Assembly (NCBI RefSeq): GCF_024519725.1
Contig: NZ_JALJRK010000003.1
Coordinates: forward strand, 1 to 64,000
Length of the DNA stretch: 64,000 bases
Reading direction: 5' to 3'
Source of the DNA: Microvirga sp. Mcv34
Lineage (GTDB): Bacteria; Pseudomonadota; Alphaproteobacteria; Rhizobiales; Beijerinckiaceae
A program made the translations under genes and the position numbers. Shown here piece after piece: positions 52,690 through 61,836 of the stretch (position 1 is its first letter; each line of letters begins with the position of its first letter). Under the pieces are notes generated by a model. It ran no database searches, was not told the DNA's origin, and was given only the letters and a program-made list of their open reading frames with translations.

Positions 52690-53808
52690 CTACCCCGTCA
52701 GTACTTGCAGCGCATTGCGCAAGCGCAATGCGGCGTGACCGAGGTCGCGTTCCTGTTCGACGAAACGGGATGCGTCGGCTCCGAAGGTCTCAAGCCTTTC
52801 ACGGTCCTGCAGGAGGCCGCTCATGGCCTCGGCGAAAGCCGTGACATCGCCGGGTGGCGTCAACAATCCGGTCGCACCGTCCCGCACTACGCTTGCGACG
52901 CCGCCATAGGCGCCCGCAACCACCGCGCAGCCGAGGGCCTGTGCCTCCAGCAGCACCATCCCGTAGGCCTCGTTGACGGCGGGCCAGACGAAGAGATCGG
53001 CCGCTCGATAGAAGGCTGCCAGATCGGCCTTGCTCTCGACCTGTCCGTGGAACCGCACCCGGTTTTGCATGGGGGAGAACAGCCGCGCGATCTCGTCCCG
53101 CGCTTCGCCGTCTCCGACGATATCGAGGGTCCAGGGCAGGTGCGGGAGCCGCTCGAGGGCGGCCGCGAGAATGCGATAGGAGGCGAGCTTGTCGCCTTCC
53201 CGCATCATGGCCACCGTGAGCAGGCGCGGTTCCAGCGCCCGCGGAGGGCGGGTGTTCGACAGGGGCCATTCGGCCAGATCCAGGAACGGCGGCAGGTCCA
53301 CGAGAATCTGGTGCGATGGCCTCGCGGCCTCCAAGGCCTCCCGGTCATGGGCCGTCATGCCGAAGATCACATCGGCCCGGTCGAGCGCCGCCTGCGCGCC
53401 TTCATGCCCGAGAGCCCATGGGCCGTGGGCGCGCTTGGATGCGCGCGATCCTTCCGCAATGGCATAGGGGATGCCGAGCGCCCCGGCGACGTGCGGGCCG
53501 ATCCAGTCCGGCGCCTTGTAATAAACGTGGTAGGTGAACCACAGGCAGGGGCGGTCCGCCTCGGGCAGCGCCCTGTAATGCGCGACGAGGCTTTCGGCTT
53601 CATCGAGCGATTGCCGTCGGACGTCTTCCTGGCGCTGCCTGTCGCCTACCTTGTCGAGGGTTCGCACTTCGCTCGCGAGACGAGGCGAGAAGCCGGCCCG
53701 GTCGAGCGCCTTCATCAGCAGTCGGGCCATGGTGCGGTCGCCCGACGGGAGAGGATGGTTCGGGCTCTTCAAGGGGGCATAGAACGCGACTGGCCTCGAA
53801 TTCGTCAC
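52690..53808 (-). CDS. GT4-family glycosyltransferase
   Basis: A 372-residue group 1 glycosyltransferase. It opens RPVAFYAPLKSPNHPLPSGD and ends its GT-B C-terminal domain with FVWPAVNEAYGMVLLEAQAL and CAVVAGAYGGVASVVRDG, the E-x7-E nucleotide-sugar region. GTG 53808 overlaps the stop of the upstream gene (GTGA), so the start is well fixed; a longer frame to 53988 would run over the neighbour. It sits in a four-gene cluster of glycosyltransferases on the minus strand. Confidence 0.85.
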   Translation of the reverse strand: MTNSRPVAFYAPLKSPNHPLPSGDRTMARLLMKALDRAGFSPRLASEVRTLDKVGDRQRQEDVRRQSLDEAESLVAHYRALPEADRPCLWFTYHVYYKAPDWIGPHVAGALGIPYAIAEGSRASKRAHGPWALGHEGAQAALDRADVIFGMTAHDREALEAARPSHQILVDLPPFLDLAEWPLSNTRPPRALEPRLLTVAMMREGDKLASYRILAAALERLPHLPWTLDIVGDGEARDEIARLFSPMQNRVRFHGQVESKADLAAFYRAADLFVWPAVNEAYGMVLLEAQALGCAVVAGAYGGVASVVRDGATGLLTPPGDVTAFAEAMSGLLQDRERLETFGADASRFVEQERDLGHAALRLRNALQVLTG

Positions 53809-55076
53809 ACGCGCTCCGGTTCTGTCCTGGCGTTGTCCGTCACGGCCCGGAGACGATCCTCCAGCACGTCGATCCCGCCTTCCATGGAGAAGTCCCGCCG
53901 CAGGCGCGCGAAAGCGGCGGCGCCGAGCGCTTCTCGCTGCGCCGGGTCGCGGGCCAGGAGGTTGAGCGCGTTGGACAGGGCCGCCCAATCGGCCGGCGGC
54001 ACGAGCACGCCTTCCACGTCGTTGCGGATGAATTCCGGGATGCCGGCGAAGTCCGTCGCGACGATGGCGAGCCCTTGGCTCGCCGCTTCCATGATGACGT
54101 TGGGAAGGCCGTCACGGTCGCCCGATTTCGCTTCCTTGGACGGCAGGACGAAGAGGTCCGCCTCGCGCAGGAGCGCGACGATATCGGGCTGCGCCTTGGA
54201 GCCGAGAAACGCCACCTTGTCGGCGATGCCGGCCTCCTGAGCCTGCTTATTCAAGGTGTTGAGCAGTTCGCCGCCGCCCACATGGGCGAAGCGCCAGTGG
54301 AGGTCCTGGGGCAGGGCGGCAAGCGCCTGGATCAGGTCGCCGAAACCCTTCTTCGCCACGGCCCGCCCGACCGACACGATCCTGACCGGATCGAGCGGGT
54401 CCGAGCCGTCCCGTGCGGGGCGGCTTTCGGGCGGCGCCGGAAAGCGGGAGAGATCGAGGCCGTGATAAACCAGCGACACCTTATCGGGCCGCGACAGGGA
54501 GCGAAGGTTTCCTGCTCCCTGCGCCGTGCAGGTCACGCCCCAGAGCGATTCCCCTATCTTCTCGCGCTTTTCCCAATCGGGCGTCGTCCAGATGTCCTTG
54601 GCATGGGCCGAGAAGGTCCAGCTCCGGCCCGTGAGCAGGGCCGCGTAGCGGACCACGGATGCGGGCGTGTGGAGATAATGAACGTGCAGGTGCCGCACGT
54701 CCTCGGGCATCTCGCGCGCCATCACGAAGGCCTGGCCGAGGCGGCGTACGCGATTCGCGGTGAAATCACGCTTCAGGTCGCGCCGGAAAGCGCGGATCGT
54801 CGGCACGAAGCCTTTCTGGCCCAGGCTCCAGAAGGCGCCGCGCAGGACGCGCAGGGGTTCCTCGTAAAGGTATTCCGGGAGATAGGCGACCCGCGCCTTG
54901 ATCGCCTTGTGCATGGGATGCACGGCCCGTTCCGTCGGATGCCGGAGAGACCAGATCTCGAGCGGGAGGCCGCGCTGCTCGAGGGCGAGGATTTCCTGGG
55001 CGATAAAGGTTTCGGAGAGGCGTGGGTAGCCTTTCACGACGACGGCGATGCGTCGGGCTGTCTTGGAAGGAAGCAT
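53805..55076 (-). CDS. GT4-family glycosyltransferase, exopolysaccharide type
   Basis: A 423-residue group 1 glycosyltransferase resembling colanic acid WcaL-type and exopolysaccharide enzymes. It opens RRIAVVVKGYPRLSETFIAQ, has HVHYLHTPASVVRYAALLTG and SAHAKDIW near 180, and the donor site DRDGLPNVIMEAASQGLAIV near 330. ATG 55076 lies 8 bp after the upstream gene's stop; a GTG four codons earlier is possible. It belongs to the four-gene minus-strand cluster. Confidence 0.87.
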   Translation of the reverse strand: MLPSKTARRIAVVVKGYPRLSETFIAQEILALEQRGLPLEIWSLRHPTERAVHPMHKAIKARVAYLPEYLYEEPLRVLRGAFWSLGQKGFVPTIRAFRRDLKRDFTANRVRRLGQAFVMAREMPEDVRHLHVHYLHTPASVVRYAALLTGRSWTFSAHAKDIWTTPDWEKREKIGESLWGVTCTAQGAGNLRSLSRPDKVSLVYHGLDLSRFPAPPESRPARDGSDPLDPVRIVSVGRAVAKKGFGDLIQALAALPQDLHWRFAHVGGGELLNTLNKQAQEAGIADKVAFLGSKAQPDIVALLREADLFVLPSKEAKSGDRDGLPNVIMEAASQGLAIVATDFAGIPEFIRNDVEGVLVPPADWAALSNALNLLARDPAQREALGAAAFARLRRDFSMEGGIDVLEDRLRAVTDNARTEPERV

Positions 55077-55084
55077 GTGTACGG

Positions 55085-56362
55085 TTACTCGGCCGCCTGA
55101 TGATACGCGGTGGCGAACGGCGCCCGGGAGGCCGTGAGCGCCTTCAGCCGATCCTGCACCCGATCGAGGCCGTCGAGAAGGCCGGGAACGATCACTTCCG
55201 ACGGCCGGGGCTGGGACGACAGGGCGCGCAGGGCGGCGGCCATGCGCTCGGGTGTGCGCGGCTCCTTGTAGTCGCTCAGCATACTCACCAGCCCGAGACG
55301 CTCGCCCTCGACGGCGCGGATATATTGCTCGAGGCGGGGCTTCGTGCGCGGGACGATGAGCGTGCGCTTGTCGAAGGACAGGGCCTCGCAGAAGGTGTTG
55401 TACCCGCCCATGGCCACGATGGCATCGGCCTTCTTCATGAGCCATTCGATCTTGTTGTCGAAGGACATCACGTCGAGCTTCGGCTGCCGGGCGATGCGCT
55501 CCACGAAGGAACGGCGCTTGTCCCGGTCGATGAAGGGACCGAACAGGATGAGGGCCGGCTGTTCCAGCGCCGCGTCAGACTCATAGGCCGAGATCACCCA
55601 GTCGATCAGGTCGTCGCCGTCGCCGCCTCCGCCCGTGGTCACCAGGACGAAGGGCTGCTTGGTGATCTTGGGATATTTGGTCAGGGACGGCGTCGGCGGC
55701 ACGTCCCGACGCAGGTAGCCGGTATAGGTGATGCGCTCTTCCACATAGGCGGGCAGGTCGAGCGCCTTGAGAGGCTCATAGATGTCCTTCAGGCCATAGA
55801 CCCAGATCTCGTCATAATAGCGGATCAGGGCATCCTTGGCGCCCTTGCGCTCCCACTCGGGCACCAGAAGGGCAGGCTCGTCCATCACGTCGCGAATGCC
55901 GAGCACGAGGCGGCAGCCGGCGGCCTTGAGGTAATCGAGCGCCGGCACGACCTCGCCGCGGAAGCCCGTGGGCTCCTTGTCGACGATGAACACGTCCGGC
56001 CGGAAGGCCTTGGCTGCCTGGAGGATGAGGGCCTGACGCAGGCCCACGGCCTCGTCCAGTTCGATATTGAGGTTGAGACTGCGGTAATCCCCGTCCGGCA
56101 GCTTCGTCACCCCCGGAATGCGGATGTAATCGACGCCGCTGTCGAACTCGAAATTGCCGATGACGGGCGATCCCGAGATGATGACGATCGAGGTGTCGGG
56201 CCGATCCTGCACGATGGCGTTCGCGATCGCCCTCGAACGGCGCAGATGCCCGAGGCCAAAGGTGTCATGGCTGTAGATCAGGACCCGCGTTCCGCGGCTA
56301 CGCTCGGCTTGCGCCGCGACAGAACCTGCGTCCTGATCGAAATCCATTGCCAGGTCTGCCAT
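55085..56362 (-). CDS. GT28/MurG-like glycosyltransferase
   Basis: A 425-residue GT-B protein. Its N-terminal domain starts VLIYSHDTFGLGHLRRSRAI near residue 27, the glycine-rich acceptor loop of MurG and related transferases, and its C-terminal domain has FVLVTTGGGGDGDDLIDWVI near 217 and DAIVAMGGYNTFCEALSFDK near 314. It is the first gene of the minus-strand glycan cluster and divergent from the ABC-like gene at 56452. The overall layout is shared with the N-terminal half of the fusion protein at 50740, so two MurG-like steps seem to exist in one pathway. Confidence 0.84.
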   Translation of the reverse strand: MADLAMDFDQDAGSVAAQAERSRGTRVLIYSHDTFGLGHLRRSRAIANAIVQDRPDTSIVIISGSPVIGNFEFDSGVDYIRIPGVTKLPDGDYRSLNLNIELDEAVGLRQALILQAAKAFRPDVFIVDKEPTGFRGEVVPALDYLKAAGCRLVLGIRDVMDEPALLVPEWERKGAKDALIRYYDEIWVYGLKDIYEPLKALDLPAYVEERITYTGYLRRDVPPTPSLTKYPKITKQPFVLVTTGGGGDGDDLIDWVISAYESDAALEQPALILFGPFIDRDKRRSFVERIARQPKLDVMSFDNKIEWLMKKADAIVAMGGYNTFCEALSFDKRTLIVPRTKPRLEQYIRAVEGERLGLVSMLSDYKEPRTPERMAAALRALSSQPRPSEVIVPGLLDGLDRVQDRLKALTASRAPFATAYHQAAE

Positions 56363-56451
56363 GCGGCTGCCCCTTCGGTCAGGCGGCCGGGCCGATTGAC
56401 GACCGATCCGCCCTCTCTACCTTCTAAGGTCCCTAACGATCAAATAAGGCG

Positions 56452-59229
56452 TTGCCCGAGATCGGAAAGAGGTTCATCCAGGCGTATAGAAGTGGTGACC
56501 TTACGGCAATGGAAAAGAGCCTCTTTAGGTACATTTGGACACATTCAAGGCGCGATCAGCTGATCGTTTGCGCGGTCGTGCTCGCGTCCCTTCCATTTTA
56601 TTTCATGTCTCTCGATCTGCCTCGCCAGATCGTGAACCAGGCTATCCAGGGCGAGGCTTTCAGGGACGGAAATGCCACCGCGCCTTTTCTCCATTTGAGT
56701 TATCAATGGCCCAAATGGCTGGGCGGCGGCACCCTGGAGATCTTCGAGGGCTTCCAGGTGGGCAGGCTGGGGCTTCTCTTCGGCCTCTCGACGCTTTTCC
56801 TGTTCTTCGTCGTGGTCAACGGGGCGTTCAAGTACTGGATCAACGTCGCGAAGGGCATCCTGGGCGAGCGCATGCTGCGGCGCATGCGCTTCGATCTGTT
56901 TTCCATGGTGCTCCGGTTCACCCCCGATGCCCTGCGCACCGTGAAATCCTCCGAGACGGCGACGATCATCAAGGATGAGGTCGAACCCATCGGCGGCTTC
57001 ATCGGGGATGCCTTCATCACGCCGATTTTCCTGGGGATGCAGGCCATCACGGCCCTCGTCTTCATCATGATCCAGAACGTCTGGCTCGGTCTGATCGCCC
57101 TGGCGGTCATCGCCGTTCAGTTCACCATCATCCCGCGGCTGCGGCGGGAGCTGCTCCGTCTGGGGAAGCAGCGGCAGCTGGAATCACGTCAGCTGGCGGG
57201 TCGCATCGCCGAGGTGCAGGACGGCATCGAGGTCGTTCACGTTCACAACGCCTATAACTGGGAACGGGCCGAGATCGGCCACCGGCTGTTCAATCTCTTC
57301 TCGGTCCGGCTCAAGATCTATAACCGGAAGTTCTTCGTCAAATCGCTCAACAACTTCCTGGCGCAGCTGACGCCGTTCTTCTTCTACGCCATCGGCGGCT
57401 ATTTCGCCCTTCGAGGCACCCTCGACATCGGCCAGCTCGTGGCCGTCATCGGGGCTTATCGTGAACTGCCGCCGCCCTTGAAGGAGCTCATCGACTGGGA
57501 CCAGCAGCGTCTCGACGTCCAGGTGAAATACGACCAGGTCACCCAGCATTTCGCCGAGGAGCGGCTCGCACCCCTGCACGAGCCCCGCGAGGCGGCCGAG
57601 GAGGACGTGCCCCTGACGGGTCCTCTGATGGCCGAGGACATCCGCGTCGCCGGTATCCATGGCGACATGATCATCGAGGGCGGCGCCTTCACGGTCGACC
57701 TGCCCGCGAGCATCGCCCTGATTTCCAATGGCGGGGCCGCGGCCGGCATGCTCGCGCGCATCATCGCCCGGCGGACCTCGGAGTTCAGCGGCCGGATCCG
57801 CATCGGCGAGCGCGATCTGATGCAGCTCCCCGTTTCCGTGGTCGGGCGCCGGATCGCCTATGCGGGCGTAGATCCGATTCTCTTCCCCGGCAGCATCCGC
57901 GACAACCTGATCTACGGCCTCCGCTCGAAGCCCCTCGGGAGGATCGAGGAGGAGAAGCGGGAGATGGACCGCCGGATCGCCGAGGCGATCCGAACGGGAA
58001 ACCCCATCGAGAGCATCGCCGACCAATGGGTGGATTACGAACGGATCGGCGCACGGGATGAGAACGATCTCGACCGCATCCTCCTCGATCTTCTGGACAG
58101 GATCGGAATGGGCGACACGATCTACCTGTTCGGCCTGGCCGGGCGGATCGATCCCGAGCGCCACATGGCGCTCGCCGAGCGCGTGGTCGAAGCCCGGCAC
58201 CGCCTGCGCGAGACGTTCCAGTCGAACGGCATGGCCGACCTGGTCGAACCCTTCGATCCGGAGCGCTACAACAGCCAGGCCACCATCGCCGAGAACCTTC
58301 TCTTCGGGGTGCCGATCTCGGACGAGTTCAAGGGGCGCAATCTGGCGGAGAACGGCCAGTTCCGCAGCGCCATCGACCGGGCCGGGCTGACCGACGATCT
58401 CGTCCGCATGGGCCTGCAGATCGCCGAGACCATGACCGAGATCTTCGAGGGGCTGCCTCCCGGGCATTCGCTGTTCGAGCAGTTCTCCTTCATCGGCGCC
58501 GAGGAACTGTCCGAATTCGCCGCCATCCTGCGCCGGCACGCGCGGGGGGAGGGCAACCTGAAGCGGGAGGATCGCACCCGGCTTCTGGCCCTGCCGCTCG
58601 CCTATATCGAGGCCCGGCACCGCCTCGGCCTCCTCGACGACCGGCTCATGGCCCGGATCGTGGAGGCGCGCGGCCGGGTCCGGGAGGTTCTGGCGAAATC
58701 CGCCTCCGAGGGGGTGGAGTTCTACGATCCCGAGCATTTCTGCGCGGCTGCGCCGCTGCGGGACAACCTCCTGTTCGGGCGCGTCAGCTACCAGGTCGCC
58801 AATGCCCGCGTCCGGGTCACCGAAGCGGTCGCGACCGTGGTGCGGGAACTCGACCTGCTGGAGGACATCGAGCGGATCGGCCTCGATTATCAGGTCGGAA
58901 CGGCCGGGAGGCTCCTGTCGCCGCAGGAGCGGGCGAGCGTCAATCTGGTGCGCTGCCTCGTGAAGCGACCGGACATTCTCGTCATCGACGGGGCGTTCGC
59001 TCCCTTCGACGAGGCGCGCAGCCAGCAGATGCTCGAACTGCTGCTGGAGCTTCTCGACCAACAAAGCCTGTTCATGGTCCTTCCCAATGATCGACAGGCA
59101 GGCACTTTCGATGTTCAGTTGCGCTTCCGTGACGGACAAATCATTACAGAAAAGACGGCCGCTCCGGCTCTCAGGTCCGCCAGACCCGAGCCGGACGCCG
59201 CCCAGAGAGTAGCAGGAGAGGTGGCATGA
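56452..59229 (+). CDS. ABC exporter-like protein with degenerate, repeat-expanded nucleotide-binding domain
   Basis: A 925-residue protein. Residues about 20-340 form a six-helix ABC exporter membrane domain. The nucleotide-binding domain that follows has lost its motifs: Walker A reads ALISNGGAAAGML near 421 (no Lys-Ser/Thr), the signature reads LLSPQERASVNL near 820, Walker B reads DILVIDGAFAPFD near 841 (Glu replaced by Gly), and the His-loop place reads LPND. Three copies of the post-Q-loop motif occur: SIRDNLIYG (about 480), TIAENLLFG (about 611) and PLRDNLLFG (about 768). TTG 56452 or ATG 56509 may be the start. It overlaps the next gene. Confidence 0.82.
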   Translation: MPEIGKRFIQAYRSGDLTAMEKSLFRYIWTHSRRDQLIVCAVVLASLPFYFMSLDLPRQIVNQAIQGEAFRDGNATAPFLHLSYQWPKWLGGGTLEIFEGFQVGRLGLLFGLSTLFLFFVVVNGAFKYWINVAKGILGERMLRRMRFDLFSMVLRFTPDALRTVKSSETATIIKDEVEPIGGFIGDAFITPIFLGMQAITALVFIMIQNVWLGLIALAVIAVQFTIIPRLRRELLRLGKQRQLESRQLAGRIAEVQDGIEVVHVHNAYNWERAEIGHRLFNLFSVRLKIYNRKFFVKSLNNFLAQLTPFFFYAIGGYFALRGTLDIGQLVAVIGAYRELPPPLKELIDWDQQRLDVQVKYDQVTQHFAEERLAPLHEPREAAEEDVPLTGPLMAEDIRVAGIHGDMIIEGGAFTVDLPASIALISNGGAAAGMLARIIARRTSEFSGRIRIGERDLMQLPVSVVGRRIAYAGVDPILFPGSIRDNLIYGLRSKPLGRIEEEKREMDRRIAEAIRTGNPIESIADQWVDYERIGARDENDLDRILLDLLDRIGMGDTIYLFGLAGRIDPERHMALAERVVEARHRLRETFQSNGMADLVEPFDPERYNSQATIAENLLFGVPISDEFKGRNLAENGQFRSAIDRAGLTDDLVRMGLQIAETMTEIFEGLPPGHSLFEQFSFIGAEELSEFAAILRRHARGEGNLKREDRTRLLALPLAYIEARHRLGLLDDRLMARIVEARGRVREVLAKSASEGVEFYDPEHFCAAAPLRDNLLFGRVSYQVANARVRVTEAVATVVRELDLLEDIERIGLDYQVGTAGRLLSPQERASVNLVRCLVKRPDILVIDGAFAPFDEARSQQMLELLLELLDQQSLFMVLPNDRQAGTFDVQLRFRDGQIITEKTAAPALRSARPEPDAAQRVAGEVA

Positions 59230-59672
59230 CCCTTGAAACAGAGGTTCAGTCCTTGCGGCAGGTGCCGATGTTTCGGGATGTGGATCCAGCCCGCCTGAAG
59301 CTGCTCGCCTTCACGAGCGAGCGGGTGCAGTTTTCCGGTGGGCAGCGCTTCTTCTCGCAGGGGGACCCGTCCGACGCCGCCTATGTGATCCTCGACGGGC
59401 GGGCGAACGTTCTCCTGAACACGCCGGGCGGAGACATCCAGGTGGCGGAGCTGGGGAGCAACGCCCTCGTCGGCGAGATGGGCATTCTCTCGGACACGCC
59501 ACGCTCCGCCACGATCATGGCGGCCGAACCGACGACGGCTCTGCGAATCGACAAGAGGGTCTTTCTCGAGCTTCTCGCCCAGTTTCCCCAGATGTCCCTG
59601 GCGATCATGCGGGAGCTGGCGAAGCGCCTCGAGCGGACGAATGCGCAGCTTGTCGCACAATCCTCATCCTGA
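59226..59672 (+). CDS. Stand-alone cyclic nucleotide-binding protein
   Basis: A 148-residue CAP-family ligand domain without DNA-binding helix-turn-helix. The phosphate-binding cassette VGEMGILSDTPRSATIMA (about 82-99) keeps the Glu and Arg that hold cAMP or cGMP, so it should bind nucleotide. The C-terminal helix ends RELAKRLERTNAQL, probably for dimerisation. ATG 59226 overlaps the stop of the ABC-like gene (ATGA), so the two are translationally coupled and likely act together: a cyclic-nucleotide-sensing partner of a non-hydrolysing exporter-like protein. That partnership is inference. Confidence 0.88.
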   Translation: MTLETEVQSLRQVPMFRDVDPARLKLLAFTSERVQFSGGQRFFSQGDPSDAAYVILDGRANVLLNTPGGDIQVAELGSNALVGEMGILSDTPRSATIMAAEPTTALRIDKRVFLELLAQFPQMSLAIMRELAKRLERTNAQLVAQSSS

Positions 59673-59843
59673 ATTTCCAGGCAGGCCTTGAGATTTTTCG
59701 GGGAAAACCCTGCTTAAGGTTAGCAAAATCCTACCGCGAATGGCCAAGCTGACCGATTCTCGTCACATCTACCCGTCAACCCTTGTCCCAGAATGACACA
59801 AGGGAAGGCCCAATCATCAGGTCGGGCTGTTGCGGGATAAGTG

Positions 59844-60935
59844 ATGATGAGTAACGCGAGAACGCTGCTGTGCGCAGTTCCGCAGCCTGTTGCGGATGTG
59901 TGCAAGCCCGGACGTCGCCGCCGTTTCCTTCAGCTGACCTTGACCGCGGGCATGATCCTGGGGCTTCAGGGGTTCTCCGCCGGACCGGCGGCCGTGGCGA
60001 CCCTACCAAGCGCTCTCATGGCAAGGCCGGTTGCGGCCTCGGTTCCGCAACCGGTTACCACCGGCTCCCTCATCACGGCATCGATGGATTTCACCCCGAA
60101 GCTGATGAAGGATCCGAGCCTCTTCAAGGCCATTCTCGACGGCGCATTCACCTTCAGGAAGCCCCATGCCGCGAAGCCGGCGCCCCACGAGATGCAGGAC
60201 GAGGCCGCTGGCGATCCGGATGAGCTGATCCCCTTCAACGGGCGCAACGTTCCCCGCTGGCTCGTGCATTCCATCCTCAAGGCCGCCCACGTGACCGGGG
60301 TCGATCCGGTCTACATGATGACCCTGGCCGACGTGGAATCGAGCCTCTCGCCGGAAGCCAAGGCGCCGACCTCGTCCGCGCAAGGGCTGTTCCAGTTCAT
60401 CGACCGCACCTGGCTCGAAATCGTGCAGCTCCATGCCGCCGATTACGGCTTCGCGGCTGCCGCTGAGGCCATCAGGACCGTGGACGGCGACCCGGTCGTC
60501 GGCGACAAGGACCGCGCCTGGATCATGAACCTGCGCACCGACCCGTACTTCTCCGCCCTCATGGCCGGTGAGCTGATCAAGGACGTGGAGCGCGCCCTCC
60601 AGGCCCAGGGCGAGCGGGAGCTGGCGGAGGCGGAACTCTACCTCGCTCACTTCCTGGGCGCTTCCAGCGCCGTCCGGTTCCTCGAAGTTCTCGACCAGGA
60701 CCCGAACATGAAAGCCTCCAAGCTCTTCCCGAAAGCCGCGAAGGCCAATGCCGGGCTGTTCATGGAAGGCAAGGGCCGCAAGCGCCGTCCGGTGAGCGTG
60801 GCCGAGCTCTACAACAAGATCGATTCGAAGATCGTCCGCCGCCTCGACCGCTACGAGGGCATCGGCCCCTATCTGGCCGAGATCTCCCGCCAGAGCGAGG
60901 AGCGGACCTCCGAGGCGACCGCTCTCGTGCAGTAA
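59844..60935 (+). CDS. Lytic transglycosylase-like exported protein
   Basis: A 363-residue protein with an SLT-type lysozyme fold. The N-terminus has a run of arginines (GRRRRFLQLTLTAGMILGL), a Tat- or Sec-like signal. The catalytic Glu is in MTLADVESSLSPEAKAPTSS near residue 165, followed by AQGLFQFIDRTWLE, the glycine-rich family motif. It would cleave peptidoglycan in the periplasm. Three close starts (59841, 59844, 59847) exist; GGGATAAG favours 59844. It is a single gene. Confidence 0.85.
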   Translation: MMSNARTLLCAVPQPVADVCKPGRRRRFLQLTLTAGMILGLQGFSAGPAAVATLPSALMARPVAASVPQPVTTGSLITASMDFTPKLMKDPSLFKAILDGAFTFRKPHAAKPAPHEMQDEAAGDPDELIPFNGRNVPRWLVHSILKAAHVTGVDPVYMMTLADVESSLSPEAKAPTSSAQGLFQFIDRTWLEIVQLHAADYGFAAAAEAIRTVDGDPVVGDKDRAWIMNLRTDPYFSALMAGELIKDVERALQAQGERELAEAELYLAHFLGASSAVRFLEVLDQDPNMKASKLFPKAAKANAGLFMEGKGRKRRPVSVAELYNKIDSKIVRRLDRYEGIGPYLAEISRQSEERTSEATALVQ

Positions 60936-60953
60936 GGGCGGCCCAGCAGCCCG

Positions 60954-61619
60954 TCACCCGATCGCGCTGATCGCCGATGATGCCGAGATGGGCAGCGAGC
61001 GGGTGTGGATGAAATCGTCCTTGGCCAAATAGGTAAGCTCCTGCGGCGTGGAGGCGCGCCCGAGAACCGGATTCCGATGCGGGAAGCGGCCGAACCGGGA
61101 GATGATGTCGAACCGGGCCCGAGCCTGATCGAGGGAAAACCGCCAGACCGGCTTGAGATCCTTCGGGGCTTCGTCGACGGCCCGCTCGGCGATGGCGACG
61201 ACGCGCCTCATCCGCCCGACATGATCCGGTCCCTCCGCGTGGACGAGGGGCAGGAGGTAGAAGAACTTTTCATACGGGGACGTCAGGGCATCGTAATGCC
61301 CGTTTCCGAATCCCTCCTCGGCCATCCGCAAGGCATCCGGGTCGGAGGAATACGCTTCCGGCGTCCCCGCGAACAAGCCGCGCGGGAACCGGTCCAGAAC
61401 GATGATCAGGGACAGCCGCCCGGGCGACGTGGCACACCAATGGTCGAGCCGGCCGGACCTGGCCGCGTGAACAAGGGGAGCGAAGGGGCGCAGTTCCGCT
61501 TGCGCTCCGCCATGCAGCCACCAGGCCACCATTTGCCAGTGAGCCGCAATGCCGGAGTCCGCAAGGTCTGCCGGGAACCAGAAGTCGTAAACCCTGCGCC
61601 AGTCCAGCTGAGATGACAT
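60954..61619 (-). CDS. DUF924 family protein
   Basis: A 221-residue alpha-helical protein of the DUF924 family. It opens RRVYDFWFPADLADSGIAAH, has SLIIVLDRFPRGLFAGTPEA near 65 (the conserved LDQFPRN-like motif), and RFPHRNPVLGRASTPQELTY near 180. The fold resembles TPR-like helices; function is not known. ATG 61619 follows GGGAGGAA; a longer frame to 61733 lacks a ribosome site. It is convergent with the transglycosylase gene, with 18 bp between stops. Confidence 0.88.
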   Translation of the reverse strand: MSSQLDWRRVYDFWFPADLADSGIAAHWQMVAWWLHGGAQAELRPFAPLVHAARSGRLDHWCATSPGRLSLIIVLDRFPRGLFAGTPEAYSSDPDALRMAEEGFGNGHYDALTSPYEKFFYLLPLVHAEGPDHVGRMRRVVAIAERAVDEAPKDLKPVWRFSLDQARARFDIISRFGRFPHRNPVLGRASTPQELTYLAKDDFIHTRSLPISASSAISAIG

Positions 61620-61836
61620 CCATTCCTCCCTGAAGGAATCCGATGTTATCCCGATCGGAAAGGCCGCGCTGTGCTTGGGAGCACCTGAGGGACCGGATAA
61701 GAGGGTCTGACAAGATTGGTGGGCGGCCGCCAAAGGGGCGGTCTGGCCTGCCCTAGAGCCTCGGACTGAAAGGTAGATTCAAGAGGTTTCGGCCTGGGCT
61801 GAAATGTGATTCCCTTCTGAGAGCAGGAGGTGGATC

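Noticed and set aside
57184..59139. Minus-strand frame of 651 codons opposite the ABC-like gene
   Set aside because: Antisense artefact; the plus strand shows membrane helices and family motifs.
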